A stretch of DNA of 39,662 nt from Brevibacterium aurantiacum. Lineage in GTDB: Bacteria > Actinomycetota > Actinomycetes > Actinomycetales > Brevibacteriaceae. Position numbers and translations under genes: made by a program. Positions 14,685 through 23,069 of this stretch are shown piece after piece. Position 1 is the first letter of the stretch; the number at the start of each line of letters is the position of its first letter. The stretch spans positions 1 to 39,662 of the forward strand of contig NZ_VLTK01000020.1 of the NCBI RefSeq assembly GCF_007558825.1, in the 5' to 3' direction. Below the pieces are notes generated by a model, which had not been told where the DNA came from, did no database searches, and was given only the letters and a program-made list of their open reading frames with translations.

Positions 14685-16285
14685 TGGCAGCGAAACCAGC
14701 GTCCGGCGGCAGTGTCACCGGCTACAGCATCGACAAGAACGACGAAGCAGTCGTCATCATCGGGTCAGGCGCCGGAGGTGGCACGCTCGCGTATGAGCTG
14801 ACGGCCAAGGGAATTCCCGTCGTCGTCCTCGAAGCAGGTCCCCATCTGGGACATGACGATTACGTCAACAACGAATGGGAAGCGTTCAACCAGATGGCCT
14901 GGCTGGATCCGCGGACGACGACCGGATCGTGGCGAATCGCGCAGGACTTCCCCAACCTGCCGGCATGGATCGTCAAAGCCGTCGGAGGCACGACGACCCA
15001 CTGGTCTGGAGCCACCCCGCGTTTCAAGAATCATGAGTTCCGTGCCCGCAGTGCCTATGGACGCATCGAAGGAGCCAATCTCCTCGACTGGCCGATCACA
15101 CTCGAAGAGATGGCGCCGTACTACGACCGAGCCGAGAAATCGATGGGCTCGACACACGTCCACGGACGTCCGCCCCTGCCGGCGAACAATAACTACAAGG
15201 TCTTCGCCAACGGCGCCAAGGAGGTCGGGTACCGCTACTACGCCACCGGCCCCTATGCGACCAATGCCGAGGAATACGATGGTCGTCCCGCTTCGATCCA
15301 GGATGGCTTCAACTTCCAGGGAGACAAGAACAAGTCGAAATGGTCGACCCTGGTCAGAGAGATCCCACGAGCGGCGGAGACGGGCCTGCTCGATCTCCGT
15401 CCCGATTCTCAGGCTGTCCAGATCACCCATGATTCAGAAGGGAAGGCCGACGCCGTCCTCTACCTCGACGGGGAAGGAAATCTGCAGCGTCAGGCCGCCA
15501 AACTGGTGTGCGTGGCCGGAAACTCGATCGAAACGTCCAGGCTGCTGCTCCTCTCGGGCACACCGAGCTTCCCCGACGGGCTCGCGAACTCCTCGGGACA
15601 GGTGGGGCGAAACTACATGCGCCACCTCACCGGGACAGTGTGGGGACACTTCGACAAGCCCGTGCGAATGTACCGGGGTGAGACCATGGCCGGCGTCATC
15701 GCCGACGAGTCGATCCACGATCCCGACCGTGGATTCGCAGGAGGCTACTACATGGAGACGATCTCACTGGGCCCGGCCTTCATGTCGGCATTCGTCGAGC
15801 CCGGCGCCTGGGGTCCTGACTTCGCCGCGCTCATGGATCGCTACCTCAACACGGCTGGCATGTGGATCGTCGGAGAGGACCTGCCGCAGGAGTCCAACCG
15901 GATCACACTGAACACCACAGTCAAGGATCAGCACGGTCTTCCCGTACCGAACGTCCACTACGACGATCACGCGAATGACCTGGCAATGCGCGAGCACGGC
16001 TACGCTGCAGGCGAGAGCGTCTACAGGGCGGTCGGGGCGCAGACCTCGCATCGGACACCGCCGTATCCGTCGACGCACAATCTGGGCACCGCGAGAATGA
16101 GCGAACGACCTGAGGATGGCGTGGTCGACAAATGGGGTCGCTCCCATGATGTGAAGAACCTCTTCATCTCCGACGGTTCGGTCTTCACCTCAAGTGCGGC
16201 GGCCAATCCGACACTGACCATCGTCGCACTGGCGATCCGGCAGGCGGAATACATCGCCGAACAGCTGCGGACTCAGCAGCTTTAG
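14681..16285 (+). CDS. GMC-family FAD-dependent oxidoreductase (sugar/polyol dehydrogenase type)
   Basis: A 534-residue flavoprotein. The dinucleotide loop VVIIGSGAGGGTLAYEL is at 24-40 with the ribose-binding Glu at 51 (VVVLEAGP). The GMC C-terminal block HNLGTARM (466-473) supplies a catalytic-type His, and SDGSVFTSSAAANPTLTIVALAIR follows with the paired Asn at about 509. It resembles the flavoprotein subunit of gluconate 2-dehydrogenase and 2-keto-gluconate/fructose dehydrogenases more than cholesterol or glucose oxidases. Substrate is unknown. Translationally coupled to the small subunit. No cytochrome c subunit is present, so electrons probably go to quinone or a soluble carrier. Confidence 0.88.
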   Translation: MMAAKPASGGSVTGYSIDKNDEAVVIIGSGAGGGTLAYELTAKGIPVVVLEAGPHLGHDDYVNNEWEAFNQMAWLDPRTTTGSWRIAQDFPNLPAWIVKAVGGTTTHWSGATPRFKNHEFRARSAYGRIEGANLLDWPITLEEMAPYYDRAEKSMGSTHVHGRPPLPANNNYKVFANGAKEVGYRYYATGPYATNAEEYDGRPASIQDGFNFQGDKNKSKWSTLVREIPRAAETGLLDLRPDSQAVQITHDSEGKADAVLYLDGEGNLQRQAAKLVCVAGNSIETSRLLLLSGTPSFPDGLANSSGQVGRNYMRHLTGTVWGHFDKPVRMYRGETMAGVIADESIHDPDRGFAGGYYMETISLGPAFMSAFVEPGAWGPDFAALMDRYLNTAGMWIVGEDLPQESNRITLNTTVKDQHGLPVPNVHYDDHANDLAMREHGYAAGESVYRAVGAQTSHRTPPYPSTHNLGTARMSERPEDGVVDKWGRSHDVKNLFISDGSVFTSSAAANPTLTIVALAIRQAEYIAEQLRTQQL

Positions 16286-16296
16286 GAAGGAACCAC

Positions 16297-17269
16297 ATGT
16301 CCCTGCTTTCTCCCGCCGACACGGGACTCATCGATCATCTGCGGGCCGCAGCTGATGAGGTCGGCACCCGCGCCAGCGACCGGCTGGCCGCCGCACACGA
16401 CGCTTCCCACTACCTGTTGACACCGCAGGCCGTGGTGAAGCCGAGGAACCGTGAGGAGGTGGCGGCACTGTTCTCGGCCTCATGGCAGAGCAGAGTGCCG
16501 ATGACCTTCCGCTCCGGTGGGACCAGCCTGTCCGGGCAGTCCGTCTCGGACGGGGTGCTCGTCGACATGAGAAGGCATTTCAGGGACATCGACGTCCTCG
16601 ACGACGGTGCCCGGGTCCGCTGCGGCCCCGGGGCCGTGGTCAGGGCTGTGAACGCGCGGCTCCTGCGGCATGGGCGGAAACTGGGGCCGGACCCGGCCAG
16701 CGAGATTGCCTGCACCATCGGAGGAGTCGTCGCTAACAACTCCTCCGGCATGGCCTGCGGGATCGAAGCGAACACCTATCGGACGCTTGACTCGCTCGTG
16801 CTCGTCCTTCCCAGCGGAACCGTTCTCGACACCTCGGCGGCAGACGCTGATGAGCAGCTGCGGAGACGGGAACCAGTTTTCCACGCGGGTCTGCTCGCGC
16901 GAGGGACGGGGCCGAGGTGTGCTCTCGACCGAGCATCGTCTGCCGTCGATCACTCTCCACCCGACATGCTCCTCGACCCAACTGGGAATCAACGAGGACC
17001 TGACAGCGCTCGCCGGATCCATCGCCGATGAGGTCAGCGTGCCCGATTCCTGGGGGTGCTGTGCCTTCGCTGGGGACCGGGGGATGCTCCATCCCGAACT
17101 CACCGCCTCGGCGACGAAGGACGAGGCGGCCGAGGTCGAATCGATCGGCGCGGACGTTCACGCCTCGACGAATCGGACGTGTGAGATCGGGATGACACGG
17201 GCGACGGGGAAGCCGTATCGCCACATCCTCGAAGCACTCGACGATCTTGTGGAAGCGAGCAGTGCATGA
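16297..17269 (+). pseudogene. D-lactate dehydrogenase-like FAD/Fe-S gene, internally deleted and out of frame
   Basis: Two ends of one protein remain. The first about 200 codons (16297 to about 16896) are the start of a large FAD-linked dehydrogenase: YLLTPQAVVKPRNREEV, FRSGGTSLSGQSVSDG (71-86) and GGVVANNSSGM. Then, in another frame from about 16945 to 17269, comes the C-terminus of the same type of enzyme: HPTCSSTQLGINEDL, WGCCAFAGDRGMLHPELTAS and NRTCEIGMTRATGKPYRH, the Cys-rich domain of fused FAD/[4Fe-4S] D-lactate or D-2-hydroxyacid dehydrogenases. Such proteins are about 930-960 residues, so roughly 640 residues (1.9 kb) are missing. The first frame runs on to a stop at 17029-17031. 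Good ribosome site (AGGAAGGAA) 5 bases before 16297. It follows the GMC gene by 11 bases. Confidence 0.85.
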
Positions 17270-17384
17270 CACTGTGCGGGTTCCATGCGGAGCTGGTTCT
17301 GCTGTTGATCCGACCAGACCACATGGATGATCCGGATGCCGGGCATACCTGGCGTCAGGGTGGTCGGTGTGATTCGATGCACAT

Positions 17385-18143
17385 ATGACTGAAGCATTGA
17401 AAACACATCGCGCTCGCCTCGCCGCTGGAGAGGTCTACAACGGACTGTGGATGATGTCGACGAGTCAGGAGCTCGCGAAGGTCGGATCGGCCGCAGGGTA
17501 TGACTATGTGTGCCTCGACATGCAGCACGGCTTCACTCGTCCCACAGATATCCTGCGGCTCACAGATGCCATCCGTGCCAGCGGATCCGCCCTGGTCACT
17601 GCCCGGGTTGCGGCGAACCGCTTCACAGAGATCGGGATGCTCGCCGATGCCGGAGTTGAAGCCGTCATCGTTCCGTTGGTCTCCTCCGTCGCTGACGCCG
17701 AGGCGGCAGCCGCTGCACTCGACTACCCGAGCCGAGGCGGCGACCGCTCCTGGGGCCCGACCGCCGAGCTCATGCACGATGCGGTGCAGGACACTCGTGA
17801 CGAGCGCCCACTGCTCTTCGTCATGATCGAGAACAGGGAGGGCCTGGCCAACGTCGAGAAGATCTGTGAGGTTCCCGGAATCGACGGTGTCTACATCGGA
17901 CCGGCCGACCTCGCCTTCGCAGTCGACTCGCTCCCCGGGCAGTCAAACGACGCCCACGCCGAGGCTGTCGCTCGGATCCGCACAGCAGCTGATGCAGCCG
18001 GTGTCATCCCAGGCATCCACTGCGGTGATGGTGCGGAGGCCAGGACTCGCAAGGAACAGGGCTTCCGGTTCATCACCTCGGCGGGGGACATCGGTGCTGC
18101 CGGACGTGCCTTCCGGGAGGACTTGGCGACAGCGCGGGGCTGA
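17385..18143 (+). CDS. HpcH/HpaI-family aldolase (GarL-like)
   Basis: A 252-residue class II pyruvate aldolase. Metal ligands fall at Glu149 (VMIENREG) and Asp175 (IGPADLAF), the positions used in HpaI, with a catalytic-type His48 (LDMQHGF) and the substrate Arg74 (TARVAANRF). Members cleave 4-hydroxy-2-oxoheptanedioate, 2-keto-3-deoxy-L-rhamnonate or, as GarL, 2-dehydro-3-deoxy-D-glucarate into pyruvate and an aldehyde. With KdgD in the same window a sugar-acid substrate is attractive, but the motifs do not separate these. There is no clear ribosome site. It begins 115 bases after the broken dehydrogenase and ends in a hairpin terminator. Confidence 0.87.
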   Translation: MTEALKTHRARLAAGEVYNGLWMMSTSQELAKVGSAAGYDYVCLDMQHGFTRPTDILRLTDAIRASGSALVTARVAANRFTEIGMLADAGVEAVIVPLVSSVADAEAAAAALDYPSRGGDRSWGPTAELMHDAVQDTRDERPLLFVMIENREGLANVEKICEVPGIDGVYIGPADLAFAVDSLPGQSNDAHAEAVARIRTAADAAGVIPGIHCGDGAEARTRKEQGFRFITSAGDIGAAGRAFREDLATARG

Positions 18144-18175
18144 GCGTCCGTGCTTCTTGCGTAACAAATGTTGGC

Positions 18176-18213
18176 GGTCGGGGATTTCGGATTTGCGATC
18201 CGGGGCCCCGACC
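18176..18213 (+). terminator. Nested hairpin terminator after the aldolase gene
   Basis: GGTCGGGG (18176-18183) pairs with CCCCGACC (18206-18213). Inside, CGGAT (18188-18192) pairs with ATCCG (18198-18202) around TTGCG, giving one long interrupted stem. It lies 33 bases past the stop. A short pyrimidine run, TCCTTCT, follows. Confidence 0.65.
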
Positions 18214-18427
18214 TCCTTCTGTCATCTCTGAAATGCGTGATGAGCCATGCAGAAGCGACGCCACGAGACTCAATGCTCAATCATTCCTTCAGGGTATTGA
18301 AAAATGCGAAAACAATCTTGGACATGCATCGTTACGTCACGAATACTGGAATGCATCACAGTAGTTCCACGTCAAAAATGCACTGCCAATGTCGTTCATG
18401 GACCAGGACCCAATGGAGGGATCGCCG

Positions 18428-19285
18428 ATGACAACCACACCTCGCATCGAAGCCGATGCAGTTCAACACGTGGAAGCCGGCCCACCACCGGTGAGTCCGC
18501 CGAAACCGCCGAAGCAGTCCCTGATCAAGTCTGAGTCAGTCTCTGCAGGCATCAAAGCAGTCGTGGGGCTCGCTGCGCTGTTCGCGCTCTGGGAACTTGT
18601 GGTTGTCATCTTCGACTTTCCGAAGTATCTGCTGGTCGGTCCGATCTCTGCATTCGAGGAGCTTTTCACCAATCCTGGCTATTTCGCGGTCAATGCTCTG
18701 ACCACCCTGCAAGAAGGCCTCGCGGGCTTCGCCCTCGGTACAGCGCTGGGTGTTCTGTGCGGGGCGCTGCTCTACTATGCCTCGTTCCTTCGGCCCTTCC
18801 TCTACCCGGCGCTCATCGCCATCGATACGATTCCGAAGGTCGCGCTGGCGCCCCTATTCATCGTGTGGTTCGGCTTCGGCTTCGAATCGAAGGCTTTTGT
18901 GGCCATGGCCATCGCATTCTTCCCGCTCGTCATCAATACATTCGACGGGCTGAATTCGGTGCCCAACGAACTTCAGGATCTGGCGCGTATCAACCGTGCA
19001 TCGAAGCTGAAGAAGATGATGAAGATCGACTTCATCTATGCGCTCCCTTCGATCTTCACCGGCGCGAAGATCTCAATCTCGCTTGCCGTCGGCGGTGCGG
19101 TTGTCGGTGAGTTCATTGCGGGTTCCAAAGGACTCGGTTACGTCATTCTGCTGGCCAACGCCCAGGTGGACCTGCCGTCGATGTTCGCAGCCTTCATTGT
19201 TCTTGCAGCCATTGCTCTTCTGCTCTTCTTCATCATCGACCTCGTGTCGAAGAAGTTGCTGCCGTGGAAGAACTACACGAAATGA
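18428..19285 (+). CDS. ABC transporter permease, SsuC/TauC-like
   Basis: A 285-residue membrane protein of the importer family that takes up sulfonates, taurine, nitrate, pyrimidine precursors or similar. About six hydrophobic segments follow a Pro-rich cytosolic N-terminus. The ATPase-contact loop is the stretch LQDLARINRASKLKKMMKIDFIYALPSIFTGAKIS in segments, near residues 180-215. The start at 18428 has GGAGGG 7 bases upstream. The gene overlaps or abuts the binding-protein gene and begins a three-gene importer operon. The 250 bases upstream are more AT-rich than the flanks and should hold the promoter, but I see no convincing -35/-10 pair. Confidence 0.9.
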   Translation: MTTTPRIEADAVQHVEAGPPPVSPPKPPKQSLIKSESVSAGIKAVVGLAALFALWELVVVIFDFPKYLLVGPISAFEELFTNPGYFAVNALTTLQEGLAGFALGTALGVLCGALLYYASFLRPFLYPALIAIDTIPKVALAPLFIVWFGFGFESKAFVAMAIAFFPLVINTFDGLNSVPNELQDLARINRASKLKKMMKIDFIYALPSIFTGAKISISLAVGGAVVGEFIAGSKGLGYVILLANAQVDLPSMFAAFIVLAAIALLLFFIIDLVSKKLLPWKNYTK

Positions 19286-19296
19286 GGCACGGAACG

Positions 19297-20325
19297 ATGC
19301 ATATCATGAAGAAGCTTCTTGTTGCTCCGCTCCTCCTTTCCGTCGTGGGTCTGGCAGCTTGTGCACCCGAGGACGGCCTCGACGACTTCAACCTCATGGT
19401 CGACGTCGCCTATCTGCCCAAGCACGCACCGTTCTTCGCCGCCGAGGCGCAAGGGTTCTTTGAAGAAGAAGGCTTCGACGTCTCGCTCATGCCCGGGTCA
19501 GGTTCGACGAACACGGTGACCTCGGTCGAGACGGGGCGAGTCGACGCCGGTTGGGCCGACTTCGGCGCCACGATCCTCAGCCAGGGCAAAGGGGCACACG
19601 TCAAACAGGTGAACCTGCTCCAGGCGCGCTCGGCCTATGCGACGATTGCCCTCGAAAGCTCAGGTATCGAATCCTGGGAGGACATGAAGGGCAAAACCGT
19701 CGCCACAGAAGGTGCCGGAGCCATGACGGCCATGTGGCCACTCGCAATCGAGCGGAGCGGACTCAAAGAGGAAGACGTCAACGTCGTCCACGCGGCAGGT
19801 GAGTCGAAGATACCCGGACTTCTGGCAGACCGGTGGGATGCCAACCTTGCCCTCTACGTGTCGGATGAGCCCGCGCTCATGGCGCTGGGCGAGAAGGCGA
19901 CCATACTCAAATGGTCCGATGTGGGAATCGACCTCTACGGCAACGGAATCGTGGTCTCAGACGACGCTCTCGCCAACGAGCCTGAACGAGTCAAGAAGTT
20001 CAACAGGGCCATGCAGAAAGGTTTCCTCTGGGCATGTGAGAATCCAGAGCAGACCGCCGAAGACTTCACAAAGGAAGTCCAGGGCTATGAAGCAGACACT
20101 GTGACCTATGCGCTCAAGTCTCAGTGCGGACTCAACTGGGCCACCGGAGATGCCGATGATCAGTTCGGCACGATGAGTGACGACGGCGTCCAGCAGATGC
20201 TCACCGTGGCCACCGACTTCCTGGGCCTCGAAGATTCTACCGAGCTCACGGTCGATGACATCTATTCCAATGACTACATCGATCCGATTCGCCACGACGA
20301 AGACGTAGCGGCCCCCACCAAGTGA
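19297..20325 (+). CDS. ABC substrate-binding lipoprotein, NMT1/SsuA-like
   Basis: A 342-residue receptor. The N-terminus MHIMKKLLVAPLLLSVVGLAAC ends in a clear lipobox (LAAC) with the lipidated Cys at 22. The mature protein opens with LMVDVAYLPKHAPFFAAEAQGFF in segments, the NMT1/THI5 fold marker, then GSGSTNTVTSVETGRVDAGWADFGA. Family ligands include pyrimidine precursors, sulfonates, riboflavin precursors and aromatic acids. Start at 19297 is chosen from a weak GAGG upstream; ATGs at 19282 (overlapping the permease stop) and 19306 are also possible. It is followed 13 bases later by the ATPase gene. Confidence 0.9.
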   Translation: MHIMKKLLVAPLLLSVVGLAACAPEDGLDDFNLMVDVAYLPKHAPFFAAEAQGFFEEEGFDVSLMPGSGSTNTVTSVETGRVDAGWADFGATILSQGKGAHVKQVNLLQARSAYATIALESSGIESWEDMKGKTVATEGAGAMTAMWPLAIERSGLKEEDVNVVHAAGESKIPGLLADRWDANLALYVSDEPALMALGEKATILKWSDVGIDLYGNGIVVSDDALANEPERVKKFNRAMQKGFLWACENPEQTAEDFTKEVQGYEADTVTYALKSQCGLNWATGDADDQFGTMSDDGVQQMLTVATDFLGLEDSTELTVDDIYSNDYIDPIRHDEDVAAPTK

Positions 20326-20338
20326 ATGGAGAACCACC

Positions 20339-21118
20339 ATGACCGCTGATTACGCGATCTCAGTCAATAACGTCGGTAAGACCTACACCTCTCGAGACGG
20401 TCAGGAGAACGTGGTCCTCAAAGATCTCGATTTCCACGTCAACCCCGGAGAGTTCGTCTCGATCGTCGGGCAGTCAGGCAGTGGAAAGACCACACTGCTC
20501 AATACCATCTCCGGACTTCAAGAGGCCACGGAGGGAGAGATCCTCATCCGTGGTCGCGAGATCAGCGAGGCTCTCAAGGATATCGGCATGGTGTTTCAGA
20601 GCCCGGTGCTCCTGCCATGGCGCAACAACCTCGATAACGTGCTGTTGCCCTTGGAGTTTCGTGATGCCGTCACTCCGGAGTCCAAGGACTATGCCATGGA
20701 ACTGCTGCACATGGTCGGACTTGGGGAGAAGGCGACCCGATACTCCTACGAACTCAGCGGCGGCATGCAGCAGCGAGTCGCCATCTGCCGGGCATTGGTT
20801 TCGCGTCCGGAGATCCTGCTCATGGACGAGCCCTTCGGTGCCCTCGACGCCATGACACGCGATTCGATGAATTTCGAGATCCAACGCATTTGGCGCCGTA
20901 CGGGCTGCAGTGTCCTCTTCGTCACCCACAGCATCTCCGAAGCGGTGTGGTTGGGAGACCGCGTTGTGGTTGTCGGCGACCGTCCCGGACGCATCATCGC
21001 CGACGTCAAGATCGACATCGAACGTCCGCGCGCGAAGGAGCACAAGTTCTCGGAAGACTTCGCCCACTATGTCGCGGAAATCGAATCCCACATCGGAGTG
21101 ACGGCAGGAATCAGCTGA
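20339..21118 (+). CDS. ABC transporter ATPase, SsuB/TauB-like
   Basis: A 259-residue ATPase energising the importer. Walker A is GQSGSGKT (about 44-51), the Q-loop MVFQSPVLLPW, the signature LSGGMQQR (near 140) and Walker B LLMDEPFGALD (near 160), followed by FVTHSISEA with the switch His. LLPWRNNLDNV is typical of the nitrate/sulfonate/taurine class. It completes a permease-receptor-ATPase operon. The M24 gene begins 142 bases later on the same strand and is probably functionally tied to the imported compound. Confidence 0.95.
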   Translation: MTADYAISVNNVGKTYTSRDGQENVVLKDLDFHVNPGEFVSIVGQSGSGKTTLLNTISGLQEATEGEILIRGREISEALKDIGMVFQSPVLLPWRNNLDNVLLPLEFRDAVTPESKDYAMELLHMVGLGEKATRYSYELSGGMQQRVAICRALVSRPEILLMDEPFGALDAMTRDSMNFEIQRIWRRTGCSVLFVTHSISEAVWLGDRVVVVGDRPGRIIADVKIDIERPRAKEHKFSEDFAHYVAEIESHIGVTAGIS

Positions 21119-21260
21119 GCGGACTGCCCGCCCAGCCTTCTCGGCCCGACGAACACACCTGACGGATGGCCGACCGTCCGAAATCCATTCGACTTCGGAT
21201 GCCATTCGCACCGCAGGAGACGAGCGAGTCTCACGAAACACATATGGAGATGGATACACA

Positions 21261-22910
21261 ATGATCAAACTGACAACAGACAAGACGCGCCTGGCGGATT
21301 CCTTCGGACTGAATGCCCAGAAGAGTCTGCTGTTCTCTGCGATTCGGCTTGATTCGAGCCCACTGGTCGCCCCGATCATCGCTGATACCGCTGAGGGTGA
21401 GGTTCTGCTTGTACGTCAGCAGGAACAGGGAAACGCGCTGTCCGCCGGAGTTCCGAAGGATCGAATGAGGTTCTATGCGCCATGGGTGACAATCGACCCG
21501 CGGATCGTCGCCGACACCCCCGCATCTGCTTCACTGACAACTCTGGTGGGCGAGCTGGCTGATGGCGAACAGATCGGTCTTGCATCCGATGTCGTCATGA
21601 AGCACTACTCGGCTCTATCGAAGAGCCTCGACGTCGTTGCCGACAAGCAGCCGACCACTCCGGTCGTGGCCTACGAGGTTGACACCGAGGCTGTGCTCGA
21701 ACGGTTCGCACAGTGGCGCCGGCTCGGAGCCGAGACCGCCAAGAGGGTCATTCAGGACGTCGACCATCTTTCGGGTCTCGCCAAGGAGATCCAATCAGAG
21801 ACCGATACGCGCTATGAGGCATTGCAGTCTCTGGCGACGAACGAGAGTCTCGATGCCGTCCTCATCTCCGCACCCCCGAACTTCAGCGAAGTCGTCGGAG
21901 CTCGGCAGGGCGGGGACCAGCTGGCCCTATGGTCTGCACACGATGAAAAGCTCTATGTGCTCGCACCCGAAACCGCTCATGGCGTGGGAGGCACTCCGGT
22001 TGGTCGGTTCGCCGGGTACGGCGCCGGCGCCGTGGCTCTTGCACACGGCACTCAGATCGGCGTCGAGGAAGAATGGATCCCGACCGGACTGGTGCTGGAG
22101 CTGGAATCCGAAGGTGCCAACGTGAGCGAACTGTCGACTCCGCTCGGACACTGGCGGGACATCCGTGATCACGAAGATCTGGGATTCCAGGTCGTCGCTG
22201 CCAGGTGTAGCGTCTTCGCCATCGAGGAGGCGCTGAGCTGGGCCAAAGACTCGTTGGCGGCAGGCGAGGAATTCACCGAGCTGGACATCTATACGCGTTA
22301 CGTCGATAAGATCGTCGAGTTCCGGACGGACAATGCGATTCCCTTCGCGATCGAGCCCTATTTCACGAATCTGCATTCATCGAACCGGATGCTCTTCCCC
22401 GGGCCTCCGGTCGATTTCCCGATCAACGACGACACCAAGTGCATTCAGCTTGACGCCGGTGTGCGCATCACCTTCGACGGTGTCACCGTTGCGACATCTG
22501 ACATGGCACGTTCCCTGCCGCGCACCGAGGGTGCGATACAGGCCTATGAGTTCTTCTTCGATGTCGTCCGTGAGGGCATCATCGGTCAGCTGAAGCCCGG
22601 GGTAGTCTGCGAAGACGTCCACGAAGGGACCTTGGACTACCTGGCACCCCACCTCGAGCGCATGGTCGAAATCGGCATGCTCGGAGAGGACGTGGACTTC
22701 AACACGGAGTACCGCAAGCGCAATGTCGGACACCTCATGGGCAAGCAGGAATCGTTCGCCAATGAACTGCGGCCCGGGTACAAACACGTGCTGCAGGTCG
22801 GATCCTTCGGCGCAGCGGAGATTCCATGGCGCTATGGCGATGTCGCGATCGGCACAGAAGATCTCTGGTACGTCGGCAACGATCGCACGTATATCCTCTC
22901 GAAGCGCTGA
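21261..22910 (+). CDS. Divergent M24 (pita-bread fold) hydrolase-like protein
   Basis: A 549-residue protein whose C-terminal half follows the M24/creatinase fold: LDAGVRI then TSDMARSLP (Asp398 and Asp414 at the usual metal-Asp positions, with a longer gap between), LKPGVVCEDVHEG, and VGHLMGKQES with His491. In metal-dependent members two Glu follow (an EPG-type motif and an RIED-type motif). Here the matching segments read LQVGSFG and RYGD, so both Glu appear lost; Glu520 is the only nearby substitute. Creatinase has this fold without metal, so a non-peptidase function is plausible. The N-terminal half (1-320) is longer than in ordinary prolidases and I do not recognise it. GGAG precedes the start. 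It follows the ABC importer, suggesting it hydrolyses the imported compound. Confidence 0.75.
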   Translation: MIKLTTDKTRLADSFGLNAQKSLLFSAIRLDSSPLVAPIIADTAEGEVLLVRQQEQGNALSAGVPKDRMRFYAPWVTIDPRIVADTPASASLTTLVGELADGEQIGLASDVVMKHYSALSKSLDVVADKQPTTPVVAYEVDTEAVLERFAQWRRLGAETAKRVIQDVDHLSGLAKEIQSETDTRYEALQSLATNESLDAVLISAPPNFSEVVGARQGGDQLALWSAHDEKLYVLAPETAHGVGGTPVGRFAGYGAGAVALAHGTQIGVEEEWIPTGLVLELESEGANVSELSTPLGHWRDIRDHEDLGFQVVAARCSVFAIEEALSWAKDSLAAGEEFTELDIYTRYVDKIVEFRTDNAIPFAIEPYFTNLHSSNRMLFPGPPVDFPINDDTKCIQLDAGVRITFDGVTVATSDMARSLPRTEGAIQAYEFFFDVVREGIIGQLKPGVVCEDVHEGTLDYLAPHLERMVEIGMLGEDVDFNTEYRKRNVGHLMGKQESFANELRPGYKHVLQVGSFGAAEIPWRYGDVAIGTEDLWYVGNDRTYILSKR

Positions 22911-22929
22911 GACAGGCTCCTCGCAGGCA

Positions 22930-22972
22930 CAATAGGGCGGGCACTTCCGAATAGGAAGTGCCCGCCCTATTG
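22930..22972. terminator. Strong bidirectional terminator
   Basis: A perfect 19-bp stem: CAATAGGGCGGGCACTTCC (22930-22948) with GGAAGTGCCCGCCCTATTG (22954-22972), loop GAATA. It lies between the convergent M24 and aldehyde dehydrogenase genes. No T-run follows, but the stem is among the strongest in the window. Confidence 0.88.
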
Positions 22973-23069
22973 CGTTGAAAGTATGCGGGGAGGATCTGTC
23001 ACCAGGCAGCAAGGCACAAATGAAGCGGCCCGGTCGTGACATCGACCGGGCCGCTGTGCTGTTGTGCTC

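Noticed and set aside
18297..18350. TTGAAA or TTGGAC as -35 of the ABC importer promoter
   Set aside because: No acceptable -10 at the right distance; left unannotated.
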